A stretch of DNA of 64,000 nt. Source: Pseudarthrobacter sp. ATCC 49987. Its GTDB lineage: Bacteria > Actinomycetota > Actinomycetes > Actinomycetales > Micrococcaceae. Position 1 is the stretch's first letter. Every line of letters starts with the position of its first letter. Made by a program: the position numbers and the translations under genes. The stretch lies in assembly GCF_009928425.1 (NCBI RefSeq), contig NZ_JAABNS010000001.1, positions 2,170,001-2,234,000 of the forward strand. The letters are read 5' to 3'. Below the pieces are notes generated by a model that saw nothing but the letters and a program-made list of their open reading frames with translations, made no database searches and was not told where the DNA came from. Positions 28,684 to 37,231 of this stretch are shown piece by piece.

Positions 28684-28823
28684 GGTTCCCTATCCTATTC
28701 GCCGCAGTGCCCGGGCACAGGCCGCATCACCGGGAGGACGGCCGGGGATCACCGCCGGTCCGCGCCCCGGCCGCGGCCCGGCACGCCCCTCCGGCTTGGC
28801 ACCCGGGTGACCCAGCCGGTATG

Positions 28824-28837
28824 TTACTCGCCAGTAG
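28824..28837. promoter_or_regulatory. Palindromic operator candidate upstream of acyl-CoA synthetase
   Basis: The sequence TTACTCGCCAGTAG has the imperfect dyad TACT-n-GC-n-AGTA. It lies about 83 bp upstream of the acyl-CoA synthetase start and resembles the dyads used by TetR-family fatty-acid regulators. The binder is not known. Confidence 0.35.
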
Positions 28838-28920
28838 GTGTGGTGTAACCCACATCCCCCGGAGGGCATACTAGTGTTAGTCGTACCCCTCGCGGGTCCA
28901 TGGATATCAAAGGAGCTAAC

Positions 28921-30741
28921 GTGCGAGAAATCAGTGTCCCGCCCCTGGTCAACGTTCCCCCGGAAACGAACGTCACGGACCTGGTCCTGCGGCAGGCCGC
29001 AAAGACCTCCAACCCGGCCCTGTTCTCCCGCCTTGACGCGGCCGGACAATGGCAGGACGTCCGGGCCACCGATTTCCTGGCCGATGTTTCCCTGCTCGCC
29101 AAGGGCCTGATGGCCAGCGGCGTCGCCGCCGGCGACCGGGTTGGCATTATGTCCCGCACCCGGTATGAATGGGCCCTCATTGACTTCGCCATCTGGTTCG
29201 CCGGTGCCGTCTCCGTGCCGATCTATGAGACCTCCTCGCCCTCGCAGGTCGCCTGGAACCTGGGTGATTCCGGTGCCGTCGCCGCGTTCGGCGAGTCCGC
29301 CCACCACGAGGCCATCATCCGGCAGGCTGCCACCTCCGAGGGCCTCACGGACCTGGCCCACGTCTGGCAGCTCGAAGGCACGGGCCTCGACGAGGTCCGT
29401 GCTGCCGGCGCGACGGTCAGCAACGAGGAGCTGGAGGCCCGGCGCAGCCTCGCAACCCTCGACGACCTCGCCACGATCATCTACACCTCGGGCACGACAG
29501 GCCGGCCCAAGGGCTGCGAGCTGACCCACGGTAACTTCGTGAGACTGTCCGAAAACGCGCTGGCCACCTCGCTGAACAATATCGTCCACGAGCAGGCCCG
29601 GACCATCATGTTCCTGCCGCTCGCCCACGTGTTCGCGCGGTTCATTTCAGTGCTCGCGGTCGCCGGCGGCGTCACGGTGGCACACACGCCGGACATCAAG
29701 AACCTCCTGCCGGACCTGCAGAGCTACAAACCAACCTTCATCCTCGCGGTGCCGCGGGTGTTCGAGAAGGTCTACAACTCGGCACTGACCAAGGCCGAGG
29801 ACGGCGGCAAGGGCGCCATCTTCCACCGCGCCGCGGACACCGCCATCGAGTTCTCCCGTGCCCGCCAGGCCGGCAAGGTCGGCCTGGGCCTGAAGCTTAA
29901 GCACACCCTCTTCGACAAGCTCGTCTACGGCAAGCTCCGCGCGGCCATGGGCGGCGAGGTGGCCCACGCCGTCTCCGGCGGCGGCCCGTTGGGTGAGCGG
30001 CTGGGTCACTTCTTCCAGGGCATCGGCATGCAGATCCTGGAAGGCTACGGGCTGACCGAGACCACGGCCCCCGTTACCGTGAACACGCCAGAGTTGATTA
30101 AGATCGGCACGGTCGGCGCCCCGATTCCCGGGAACGCAGTCAAGATCGCCGACGACGGCGAAATCCTGGCCAAGGGCGTGTGCGTCATGCGCGGCTACTA
30201 CAAGCGCGAGGACCTCTCCGCGGAGTCCTTCGTCGATGGCTGGTTCCGCACCGGCGACATTGGACACCTCGACGAGCAGGGCTTCCTGACCATCACGGGA
30301 CGCAAGAAGGAAATCATTGTCACGGCCAGCGGCAAGAACGTCGTTCCGGCCCTCCTGGAGGATCAGATCCGCGCCGACGCGCTGGTCTCGCAGGTGCTCG
30401 TGGTGGGCGACAACCGGCCCTTCATCGGAGCCCTGGTCACCCTCGACGAGGAGGCCCTGCCCGGCTGGCTGCACCGCCACGGGCTCCCCGCCTCAACGAC
30501 CCTGGTCGAGGCCACCGACAACCCGGTGGTGAAGGCCGCGGTGCAGGAACTCATCAACGGCGCCAACCAGTCGGTCTCCCAGGCCGAGGCCATCAAGTCG
30601 TTCCGGATCGTCCCGGCCGACTTCACGGAGGCGTCCGGGCACCTGACGCCGTCGATGAAGGTCAAGCGCGCGCAGGTGATGAAGGACTTCGAGAACGTCA
30701 TCGAGGAGATGTACGGCGCCCCGCGTCCCAACCAGGTCTAG
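28921..30741 (+). CDS. Long-chain fatty-acyl-CoA synthetase (FadD15-like)
   Basis: Activates long-chain fatty acids to acyl-CoA with ATP. I choose the GTG at 28921 because aaaggag (28909-28915) sits 5 bp before it; an ATG at 28900 overlaps that site. The 606-residue product has the AMP-binding motif YTSGTTGRPKGCE, LEGYGLTETTAPV, GDIGHLDEQGFL and the GRKKEIIVTASGKNV C-terminal linker motif. The insert KVGLGLKLKHTLFDKLVYGKLR is typical of the FadD15-type bacterial group. It has its own terminator. Compare Rv2187, which has the same neighbourhood. Confidence 0.93.
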   Translation: MREISVPPLVNVPPETNVTDLVLRQAAKTSNPALFSRLDAAGQWQDVRATDFLADVSLLAKGLMASGVAAGDRVGIMSRTRYEWALIDFAIWFAGAVSVPIYETSSPSQVAWNLGDSGAVAAFGESAHHEAIIRQAATSEGLTDLAHVWQLEGTGLDEVRAAGATVSNEELEARRSLATLDDLATIIYTSGTTGRPKGCELTHGNFVRLSENALATSLNNIVHEQARTIMFLPLAHVFARFISVLAVAGGVTVAHTPDIKNLLPDLQSYKPTFILAVPRVFEKVYNSALTKAEDGGKGAIFHRAADTAIEFSRARQAGKVGLGLKLKHTLFDKLVYGKLRAAMGGEVAHAVSGGGPLGERLGHFFQGIGMQILEGYGLTETTAPVTVNTPELIKIGTVGAPIPGNAVKIADDGEILAKGVCVMRGYYKREDLSAESFVDGWFRTGDIGHLDEQGFLTITGRKKEIIVTASGKNVVPALLEDQIRADALVSQVLVVGDNRPFIGALVTLDEEALPGWLHRHGLPASTTLVEATDNPVVKAAVQELINGANQSVSQAEAIKSFRIVPADFTEASGHLTPSMKVKRAQVMKDFENVIEEMYGAPRPNQV

Positions 30742-30753
30742 GCATCACCTTAT

Positions 30754-30801
30754 AAAGAAGGAGGGTCCTTCCAGCCTCGGCCGGAAGGACCCTCCTTCTT
30801 T
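30754..30801. terminator. Strong bidirectional terminator
   Basis: Perfect 19-bp stem (30754-30772 with 30783-30801), loop of 10 nt, A-rich and T-rich edges. It ends the acyl-CoA synthetase gene (plus) and pyruvate carboxylase gene (minus). Confidence 0.92.
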
Positions 30802-30823
30802 GTCGTGCTGTGGTTGGTGGCGG

Positions 30824-33800
30824 CTACTCGACGACGAGCAGCAGGTCTCCGCCCTGGACCTGTTCAATCGCACCGACGGCGAGGCGCGAGACGGTACCGG
30901 CCACCGGCGTCGTGATGGATGCTTCCATCTTCATGGCCTCGATCGTGGCGACGGTGTCGCCGGCCTTGACCGTCTCGCCTGCCTTGACGGTCAGGGTGAC
31001 GGCGCCGGCGAACGGTGCGGCCACCTGTCCGGGCTGGGAGGTGTCGGCCCGTTCTGCTGCCTTGACGTTGCTGACGACGGAACGGTCACGGACCACCACC
31101 GGGCGGGACTGGCCGTTGAGCGTGCACATCACCGTGCGCATGCCCTTCTCGTCCGGTTCGGAGACGGCTTCGAGTGAGGCGATCAGGCGGACGCCCTTCT
31201 CCAGCTCGATCTCGTGCTCGGCGCCGCGCTGCAGCCCGAACAGGTAGTCGCGGGTGTCAAGGACCGAGAGGTTGCCGTAGGACTCCACGCTCTTCTGGTA
31301 GTCCTTGGTGGGCCCGGCGAAGAGCAGCCGGTTGAGGGTCTGCTGCACGGTCTTGGAGTCGGACTTGAGGGCGGCGCTGTCCTCGGCGCTGAGCTCGACG
31401 TCGCGGACCTTGACCGTGCGGCCCTGCAGGGCCTTGGTGCGGAACGGTTCCGGCCAGCCGCCGGGAGGATCGCCCAGTTCACCGGACAGGAAGCCGATCA
31501 CGGAGTCCGGGATGTCGTATTTCTGCGGGTTCTCGTTGAAGTCCGCGGGATCGGCGTTGAGTCCCACGAGGTGCAGGGCGAGGTCGCCGACAACCTTGGA
31601 GGACGGGGTGACCTTCACGAGCCGGCCGAGGATGCGGTCCGCCGCGGTGTACATGTCCTCGATGGCCTCAAAGCGCTCACCGAGGCCAAGGGCGATCGCC
31701 TGCTGGCGCAGGTTGGAGAGCTGGCCGCCGGGGATCTCGTGCTGGTAGACCCGGCCGGTGGGGCCCGGAAGTCCGGACTCGAACGGGGCGTAGACGCGTC
31801 GGACGGCCTCCCAGTACGGTTCCAGGGCGCAGACGTTGGCCAGGCTCAGGCCGGTGTCGCGGGGCGTGTGCGCCAGGGCTGCCACCAGCGCGGAGGCTGA
31901 GGGCTGGCTGGTGGTGCCGGCCAGCGAGGCGGAGGCCACGTCCACGGCGTCCACTCCGGCGTCGACGGCTGCCAGCAGTGTTGCCAGCTGTCCGCCGGCG
32001 GTGTCGTGCGTGTGCAGGTGGACCGGGAGGTCGAAGCGTTCACGCAGGGCCGTCACGAGGCGGGCAGCAGCGGCGGGACGCAGCAGGCCGGCCATGTCCT
32101 TGATCGCCAGGATGTGCGCGCCGGCGTCGACGATCTTCTGCGCCAGCTCCAGGTAGTACTCGAGGGTGTAGAGCGTCTCGTTCGGGTCCAGCATGTCGGC
32201 GGTGTAGCACAGGGCCACCTCCGCGACGGCGGTGCCGGTCTCGCGGACGGCGCGGATGGCCGGGGCCATCTGGTTGACGTCGTTGAGTGCGTCGAAGATG
32301 CGGAAGATGTCGATGCCGGTCGCGGCGGCCTCGTTGACGAAAGCCACCGTGACCTCTTCCGGGTACGGGGTGTAGCCGACAGTGTTGCGGCCCCGCAGGA
32401 GCATCTGCAGGCAGACGTTCGGCAGGGCCTTGCGCAGCGCCGCGAGCCGGTCCCAGGGGTCCTCGCCGAGGAAGCGCAGGGCGACGTCGTAGGTGGCTCC
32501 GCCCCAGGCCTCGACGGAGAGCAGTTCCGGGAGGAGCGTGGACACTGCCGGGCCGGCTGCCACGAGGTCGCGGGTGCGGACCCGGGTGGCGAGCAGCGAC
32601 TGGTGGGCGTCACGGAACGTGGTGTCCGTTACGGCGACGGCATCCTGCGCGCGCAGGGCCTGCGCGAAACCTTCCGGCCCCAGTTCCAGCAGCCGCTGCC
32701 GGGAGCCCGGCCGAGCGGCGGCCGCGTCGTCCAGGGCGGGGAGTTTGGCAGCGGGATCGCTGTGGACCGTGAGCTCGCCGTTGGGCTTGTTCACGGTGAC
32801 TTCGGCGAGCCAGGTCAGCAGCTTGGTGCCGCGGTCTGCGGAGACCCGGGCCTTGAGCAGCTCGGGGCGTTCGTCAATGAACGAGGTGGCCACGTTGCCG
32901 GCGATGAAGTCGGCGTCGTCCAGGACCGCCTGCAGGAAGGAGATGTTGGTGGAGACCCCGCGGATGCGGAACTCGGCGAGGGCACGGCGCGCCCGGGCCA
33001 CCGCGGCCGGATATTCGCGGCCGCGGCAGGTCAGCTTGACCAGCATCGAGTCGAAGTGCGGGCTGATCTCCGCACCGGAGTAGACGGTGCCGCCGTCGAG
33101 CCGTACACCGGCGCCGCCGGCCGACCGGTAGCCGGTGATCTTGCCGACGTCGGGCCGGAAGCCGTTGGCCGGGTCTTCCGTGGTGATGCGGCACTGCAGG
33201 GCGGCACCCTTGAGCTGGACGGTCTCCTGGGAGAGGCCCAGGTCCGCGAGGGTCTCACCGGCGGCGATGCGCAGTTGAGCCTGGACGAGGTCGACGTCCG
33301 TGACTTCCTCGGTGACGGTATGTTCGACCTGGATCCGCGGGTTCATTTCGATGAAGACGTGCTGGCCCGCCCGCTCCCCCACGGTGTCGATGAGGAATTC
33401 GACGGTGCCGGCGTTGACGTAGTTCAGCGCCTTGGCGAACTTCACGGCGTCGCGGTAGAGCGCCTGCCGGATGCCTTCGTCGAGGTTAGGTGCCGGCGCG
33501 ATCTCGATGACCTTCTGGTGGCGGCGCTGGATGGAACAGTCGCGCTCGAAGAGGTGCATGACGTTGCCCTCCGCATCGGCCAGGATCTGGACCTCGATGT
33601 GGCGGGGACGCAGGACGGCCTGCTCCAGGAACATGGTGGGGTCACCGAAGGCCGCGTCCGCTTCGCGCATGGCGGCCTGCAGCGCTTCGGGAAGGGCCTC
33701 GCGGGTGTCGACGCGGCGCATGCCGCGCCCGCCGCCGCCGGCGACAGCCTTGGCGAAAATGGGGAAGCCGATCACGTCGGCGGCTGCGATGAGTTCGTCG

Positions 33801-34222
33801 AGGTCTTTCGAGGGCTGGCTGGATTTCAGCACCGGCACGCCGGCCTTGCGGGCGGCCTCCAGGGCGGCAACCTTGTTGCCGGCAAGTTCCAGGACCTCGG
33901 CCGGCGGCCCAACAAACGTGATGCCGGCTTCCGCGGCGGCCCGTGCCAGGCGCGGATTCTCGGAGAGGAATCCGTAGCCGGGGTAGATGGCGTCGGCCCC
34001 GGATTCCTTGGCCACGCGCACCACCTCGTCGACGTCGAGGTAGGCCCGGACGGGGTGGCCCTCTTCACCAATCAGATATGCCTCGTCGGCCTTCTGGCGG
34101 TGGATTGAGTTGCGGTCCTCGTTCGGGAAGACAGCAACAGTCTTGGCACCCAGCTCGTAGCTGGCGCGGAAGGCACGGATCGCAATTTCGCCGCGATTGG
34201 CCACCAGAATCTTCGAAAACAT
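30824..34222 (-). CDS. pyc: Pyruvate carboxylase
   Basis: Biotin enzyme that refills oxaloacetate from pyruvate, bicarbonate and ATP. One chain of 1132 residues, the usual length. Domains in order: biotin carboxylase with VAGGGGRGMR, the ATP grasp LFERDCSIQRRHQK and MNPRIQVEHTVTE (about 1-450); the carboxyltransferase TIM barrel with TFRDAHQSLLATRVRT, and the metal-binding HTHDTAGG (about 540-800); the allosteric/tetramerisation region; and a C-terminal biotinyl domain with the modified lysine in AMKMEAS (about residue 1100). A CRP-like palindrome lies about 80 bp upstream. Confidence 0.98.
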   Translation of the reverse strand: MFSKILVANRGEIAIRAFRASYELGAKTVAVFPNEDRNSIHRQKADEAYLIGEEGHPVRAYLDVDEVVRVAKESGADAIYPGYGFLSENPRLARAAAEAGITFVGPPAEVLELAGNKVAALEAARKAGVPVLKSSQPSKDLDELIAAADVIGFPIFAKAVAGGGGRGMRRVDTREALPEALQAAMREADAAFGDPTMFLEQAVLRPRHIEVQILADAEGNVMHLFERDCSIQRRHQKVIEIAPAPNLDEGIRQALYRDAVKFAKALNYVNAGTVEFLIDTVGERAGQHVFIEMNPRIQVEHTVTEEVTDVDLVQAQLRIAAGETLADLGLSQETVQLKGAALQCRITTEDPANGFRPDVGKITGYRSAGGAGVRLDGGTVYSGAEISPHFDSMLVKLTCRGREYPAAVARARRALAEFRIRGVSTNISFLQAVLDDADFIAGNVATSFIDERPELLKARVSADRGTKLLTWLAEVTVNKPNGELTVHSDPAAKLPALDDAAAARPGSRQRLLELGPEGFAQALRAQDAVAVTDTTFRDAHQSLLATRVRTRDLVAAGPAVSTLLPELLSVEAWGGATYDVALRFLGEDPWDRLAALRKALPNVCLQMLLRGRNTVGYTPYPEEVTVAFVNEAAATGIDIFRIFDALNDVNQMAPAIRAVRETGTAVAEVALCYTADMLDPNETLYTLEYYLELAQKIVDAGAHILAIKDMAGLLRPAAAARLVTALRERFDLPVHLHTHDTAGGQLATLLAAVDAGVDAVDVASASLAGTTSQPSASALVAALAHTPRDTGLSLANVCALEPYWEAVRRVYAPFESGLPGPTGRVYQHEIPGGQLSNLRQQAIALGLGERFEAIEDMYTAADRILGRLVKVTPSSKVVGDLALHLVGLNADPADFNENPQKYDIPDSVIGFLSGELGDPPGGWPEPFRTKALQGRTVKVRDVELSAEDSAALKSDSKTVQQTLNRLLFAGPTKDYQKSVESYGNLSVLDTRDYLFGLQRGAEHEIELEKGVRLIASLEAVSEPDEKGMRTVMCTLNGQSRPVVVRDRSVVSNVKAAERADTSQPGQVAAPFAGAVTLTVKAGETVKAGDTVATIEAMKMEASITTPVAGTVSRLAVGAIEQVQGGDLLLVVE

Positions 34223-34560
34223 ACTTCTCCTGCATCATCGCGGGTGTACCGGTAATTCGTCACAGTGTCTAAGAACCGGACGGGCAAACACAAATTATTG
34301 TGGCGACCGTCACAGCGACGCGCGTCACGTATGCCGGATCAGGCAGGTCCGCCGGACAACCAGTTCAGGCAGGGGCGGATCCGGCCCCCCCATTGCAGCT
34401 TATCCATGATCTGCCGCCCCGGGCGCCCGATGAGACAGGTTTCGGCGGGGCGGCAACATATGATGAGGGGGTGGGTGGCGCATGCACGCCCCGGCTCCGG
34501 AGAACGCAGGAGCCGGCAGGACCCCGTCCCGGCAACCGGCGTTAGGTATTGGTTTTTCAA
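34223..34560. other. 338-bp divergent intergenic region
   Basis: No gene is supported here. Recognisable items are a CRP-like palindrome (34299-34314), a -10-like TATGAT (34459-34464) for the ParA-like gene, and a hairpin in its presumed leader (ccggctcc 34491-34498 with ggagccgg 34509-34516). The remaining sequence shows nothing I can name. Confidence 0.5.
34299..34314. promoter_or_regulatory. CRP/GlxR-like site upstream of pyc
   Basis: TGTGGCGACCGTCACA matches TGTGA-N6-TCACA in nine of ten fixed positions. It lies 77-92 bp upstream of the pyc start. cAMP-receptor-type control of anaplerosis is plausible; the site is a prediction. Confidence 0.4.
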
Positions 34561-35412
34561 GTGCAAGTAGTCAGCATCAGCAGCCTCAAAGGCGGTGTCG
34601 GCAAGACATCGGTGACCACCGGATTGGCGTCCGCGGCCTTGGCCGCCGGCATCCCCACCCTTGTCGTCGACCTTGACCCCCACGCCGATGCGAGCACGGC
34701 ACTGGGAGCCCGGCCGGGAGACCAGCAGGACATCGGCCGGATGCTCAAGGCACCCCGGCGGGCGCGCCTGGCAGAGAACGTGGTCCCCAGCGGCTGGGTG
34801 GAACGGGCTTCCGGCAGCGGCGGCGCTCCCGCCGGCTTGGCGGAAGCCATCCTGGATGTGGCCGTCGGCTCGGCCTACACCGGCATTTACGACCGCCCCG
34901 ACCTGGGCCGCCGCGACCTCCGCCGGCTCTCCACGGTGCTGGCCGGCGCGGAGCAGTACGAGCTGGTCCTCGTGGATTGCCCGCCCTCCCTGAACGGACT
35001 CACCAGGATGGCCTGGTCCGCCAGCGACAAAGTTGTTCTCGTCGCCGAACCGGGCCTCTTCTCGGTTGCCGGCACGGAACGCACCATGCGGGCCATCCAG
35101 CTGTTCCGCCAGGAATTCGCCCCGAACCTCTCCCCCGCCGGCATTGTCGCCAACCGCGTGCGGACCGGTTCCGCCGAGCACACTTTCCGGCTCGCTGAGA
35201 TGGAATCGATGTTCGGCGAACTGCTCCTCTCCCCGCACATCCCGGAGCAGGCCAACTGGCAGCAGATCCAGGGTGCCGCCCACTCCATCCACCACTGGCC
35301 CGGCGAGTCGGCCAAGAGCGCCGCCGCGCTGTTCGATGCCCTCCTGGCGAACCTGCTGAACCCGGACGGCCGTCCGGCCGCCGCCCAGGTCCGGGACCGC
35401 ATCCACCGCTGA
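34561..35412 (+). CDS. ParA/MinD-family ATPase (orphan)
   Basis: 283 residues from the GTG at 34561 (MQVVSISSLKGG). The deviant Walker A motif SLKGGVGKTSVT (residues about 7-18) with its signature lysine, a switch I VDLDPHADAS and the Walker B-like LVLVDCPPSLNG define the family. No ParB or MinE partner gene is next to it. A good Shine-Dalgarno is missing, but the start is supported by the conserved first strand. It is convergent with merR across the IS pair. Role unknown, possibly polar positioning. It is distinct from the scp-linked parA at 49811-50710. Confidence 0.85.
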   Translation: MQVVSISSLKGGVGKTSVTTGLASAALAAGIPTLVVDLDPHADASTALGARPGDQQDIGRMLKAPRRARLAENVVPSGWVERASGSGGAPAGLAEAILDVAVGSAYTGIYDRPDLGRRDLRRLSTVLAGAEQYELVLVDCPPSLNGLTRMAWSASDKVVLVAEPGLFSVAGTERTMRAIQLFRQEFAPNLSPAGIVANRVRTGSAEHTFRLAEMESMFGELLLSPHIPEQANWQQIQGAAHSIHHWPGESAKSAAALFDALLANLLNPDGRPAAAQVRDRIHR

Positions 35413-35431
35413 GCACATCCACCACCAACAG

Positions 35432-35465
35432 AAAAGGCCGCCTCCCTGGCGGTTTCTAGGGGTCG
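35432..35465 (+). repeat. Left arm of an interrupted terminator hairpin
   Basis: aaaaggccgcctccctg (35432-35448) lies 19 bp after the ParA-like stop and pairs with caggaaggcggcctttt at 38254-38270 except for one c/a mismatch. A second paired segment, 35451-35465, pairs with 38234-38248 (13 of 15). The arms are separated by 2.8 kb of insertion sequences. The left arm can also form a small local hairpin (ccgcc/ggcgg, then ttt). Confidence 0.7.
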
Positions 35466-36937
35466 TTGCAACACCTGGTGGTTAGGTGGTTAGTAGTAAA
35501 TCACGTAGACGCTCGGCTGGGGTATCCCAGCCGAGCGTTTTGCGTGGGCGGCCGTTGAGCTCCTGGGCGACGTGTTCGAGGTCTTCAGGTCCGTAGGCGG
35601 ACAGGTCGGTGCTTTTGGGGAAGTACTGGCGCAGCAGCCCGTTGGTGTTCTCGTTCGAACCGCGCTGCCAGGGGCTGGCTGGGTCGCAGAAGTAAACCTG
35701 CATTTCGGTGGCCAGGGTGAAGGTCTTGTGGGCGGCCATTTCCGCGCCCGGGTCCCAGGTCAGAGAGCCTCGCAGATGTGCCGGCAGGGCAGAGATGGTG
35801 TTGATGAGCCCGTCCCGGACGGTTTCGGCGGTGTGGTCATTTGGCAGGTGGACGAGCATCACGTAGCGGGTGGTGCGTTCGACCGGGGTTCCGATCGCGG
35901 ACTGGTTGTAGGCGCCGGTGATGAGATCCCCCTCCCAATGGCCGGGTACTGCGCGGTCCTCGATCTCGGGTGGACGCTCGGAGATCATGACCATCGGATC
36001 CACGAACCGGGAGGTGCGCTGTTCCCCGCTCTGGTGGTGTTTCCGGCGGGTCCGGCCTGTGCGCAGCGCGGCCTGTATTTCGCGTTTGAGTCCGCCTCTG
36101 GCCTGGACGTAGAGGGCTTGATAAATCGTCTCTGGACTCACACGCATCTCCGGTTGGTCGGGGAACTTTTTGACCAGGGTGTGGCTGATCTGCTCCGGAG
36201 ACCAGCGTATGAGCAGCTTGGCCTTCACATAGTCGCGCAGGTCCGACTCGCCAGCGAGCTTGGCGGTTTTGGGTCGTGCCCGCCGGGCAGCGGCCTTCCG
36301 CTGCGCCCCGTGGGGCAGATAGCCCAACAGGGCATCGGCATTTCGGCCCAGCTCGCGGCTGATCGTTGAAGCCGAACGGCCAAGCGCGCTGGCGATCGCC
36401 CGCATCGACGAACCCGAGGCTTTCAGGTCCCGGATCATCTCCCGCTCCTGCACGCTAAGAAATCGCGGGTCGATGAGTTTCTCGAGAGCCGCTGTCGGTG
36501 GGGCGAGGGCCGGCGAGGTCATAGTGGTCACACCACGTTTGTAATCGACCACCCGCCCATCAGCGTAAATGCGTCGGCCGCCTGACTTACGAATCCCCAG
36601 GTCCCACTCCGCCGCGGTCCTGGTATGCACGCTGACCGCTGCGGCCGCCTCCCGCCGACTCAAGCCGGCCTTGCGTAACCGGAAGTACTCATCCCGGCCC
36701 CGGTGGGGGCGCGCCCCCGGTTTACCATGGCTCTTCAGTCCGGCTTTACGCACCCAGCCGGCGCACGTATCGGGGCTCAATCCCAGTCCCCTGGCCGCCG
36801 CCCCCGTGCTCTTGAGCCGGTCGAACACGACGAAGAACTCATCCTTCTGCTCCTGTGCGTACTTCCTGTTGGTTCGAGGTTCTCCCGTTAAAGACGACAC
36901 GGTCGTTGCAACTCCCAAAAATTCTGGGTGTTGCAAC
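35465..36937. mobile_element. IS30-family insertion sequence
   Basis: About 1.47 kb. Short inverted ends GTTGCAACACC (35465-35475) and GGTGTTGCAAC (36927-36937) bracket a single transposase gene. Near the right end a second GTTGCAAC (36904-36911) lies 26 bp inward. The flanking target duplication expected for IS30 (2-3 bp) could not be recognised. Exact ends may be a few bases off. Confidence 0.8.
35482..36900 (-). CDS. IS30-family transposase
   Basis: DDE recombinase of the IS30 element. The frame is open to 37095, but that would run past the element end, so I place the start at the GTG at 36900 (VSSLTGEPRTNRK), giving 472 residues. It has two N-terminal helix-turn-helix regions (about 30-75 and 155-185), the latter LSVQEREMIRDLKASGSSMRAIASALGRS. 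The catalytic triad is visible: Asp in GHWEGDLITG, Asp in LTWDPGAEM, Glu in SPWQRGSNENTNG. No frameshift is seen, so it may be active. Confidence 0.9.
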   Translation of the reverse strand: MSSLTGEPRTNRKYAQEQKDEFFVVFDRLKSTGAAARGLGLSPDTCAGWVRKAGLKSHGKPGARPHRGRDEYFRLRKAGLSRREAAAAVSVHTRTAAEWDLGIRKSGGRRIYADGRVVDYKRGVTTMTSPALAPPTAALEKLIDPRFLSVQEREMIRDLKASGSSMRAIASALGRSASTISRELGRNADALLGYLPHGAQRKAAARRARPKTAKLAGESDLRDYVKAKLLIRWSPEQISHTLVKKFPDQPEMRVSPETIYQALYVQARGGLKREIQAALRTGRTRRKHHQSGEQRTSRFVDPMVMISERPPEIEDRAVPGHWEGDLITGAYNQSAIGTPVERTTRYVMLVHLPNDHTAETVRDGLINTISALPAHLRGSLTWDPGAEMAAHKTFTLATEMQVYFCDPASPWQRGSNENTNGLLRQYFPKSTDLSAYGPEDLEHVAQELNGRPRKTLGWDTPAERLRDLLLTT

Positions 36938-36989
36938 TGTGAGTATTGGTTGTAGCTGGTCTGGGACTGGCTGGCAGGATAGATATCGG

Positions 36990-37190
36990 CCGTTCCATCC
37001 CGTGGACGTGACTCCTGTTGCGACTGACCCCCAGGTGTCATTCGATCGACTTGTCCGTCCATCGGGGTGGTCCGGCCGCCACCTGTCCGGCCCACCTCGG
37101 TAGCTTGATCAGAAGATTGTCCACCCCTTGCGGGGCGTGACCCATCACAGTGCTGTTCCTTTGGTGACCTCTACCCGGACTGGCGCTGGC
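36990..37190 (+). ncRNA. Candidate bridge-RNA region of the IS110 element
   Basis: Non-coding left end upstream of the transposase. Two clear hairpins are visible: GGTGG (37066-37070) with CCACC (37079-37083), and CCCC-ttgc-GGGG (37124-37135). IS110 recombinases are known to use a structured bridge RNA encoded in their left end. This assignment is by position and analogy only; boundaries are guesses. Confidence 0.3.
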
Positions 37191-37231
37191 CGGTGACGGC
37201 CATGACCACATCCGTGAAGAGGAAGGTAGGA

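Noticed and set aside
35482..37095. 537-residue IS30 transposase starting at 37095
   Set aside because: The first 65 codons would lie beyond the element end at about 36937 and inside the neighbouring IS110 left end; a GTG at 36900 is inside the element.
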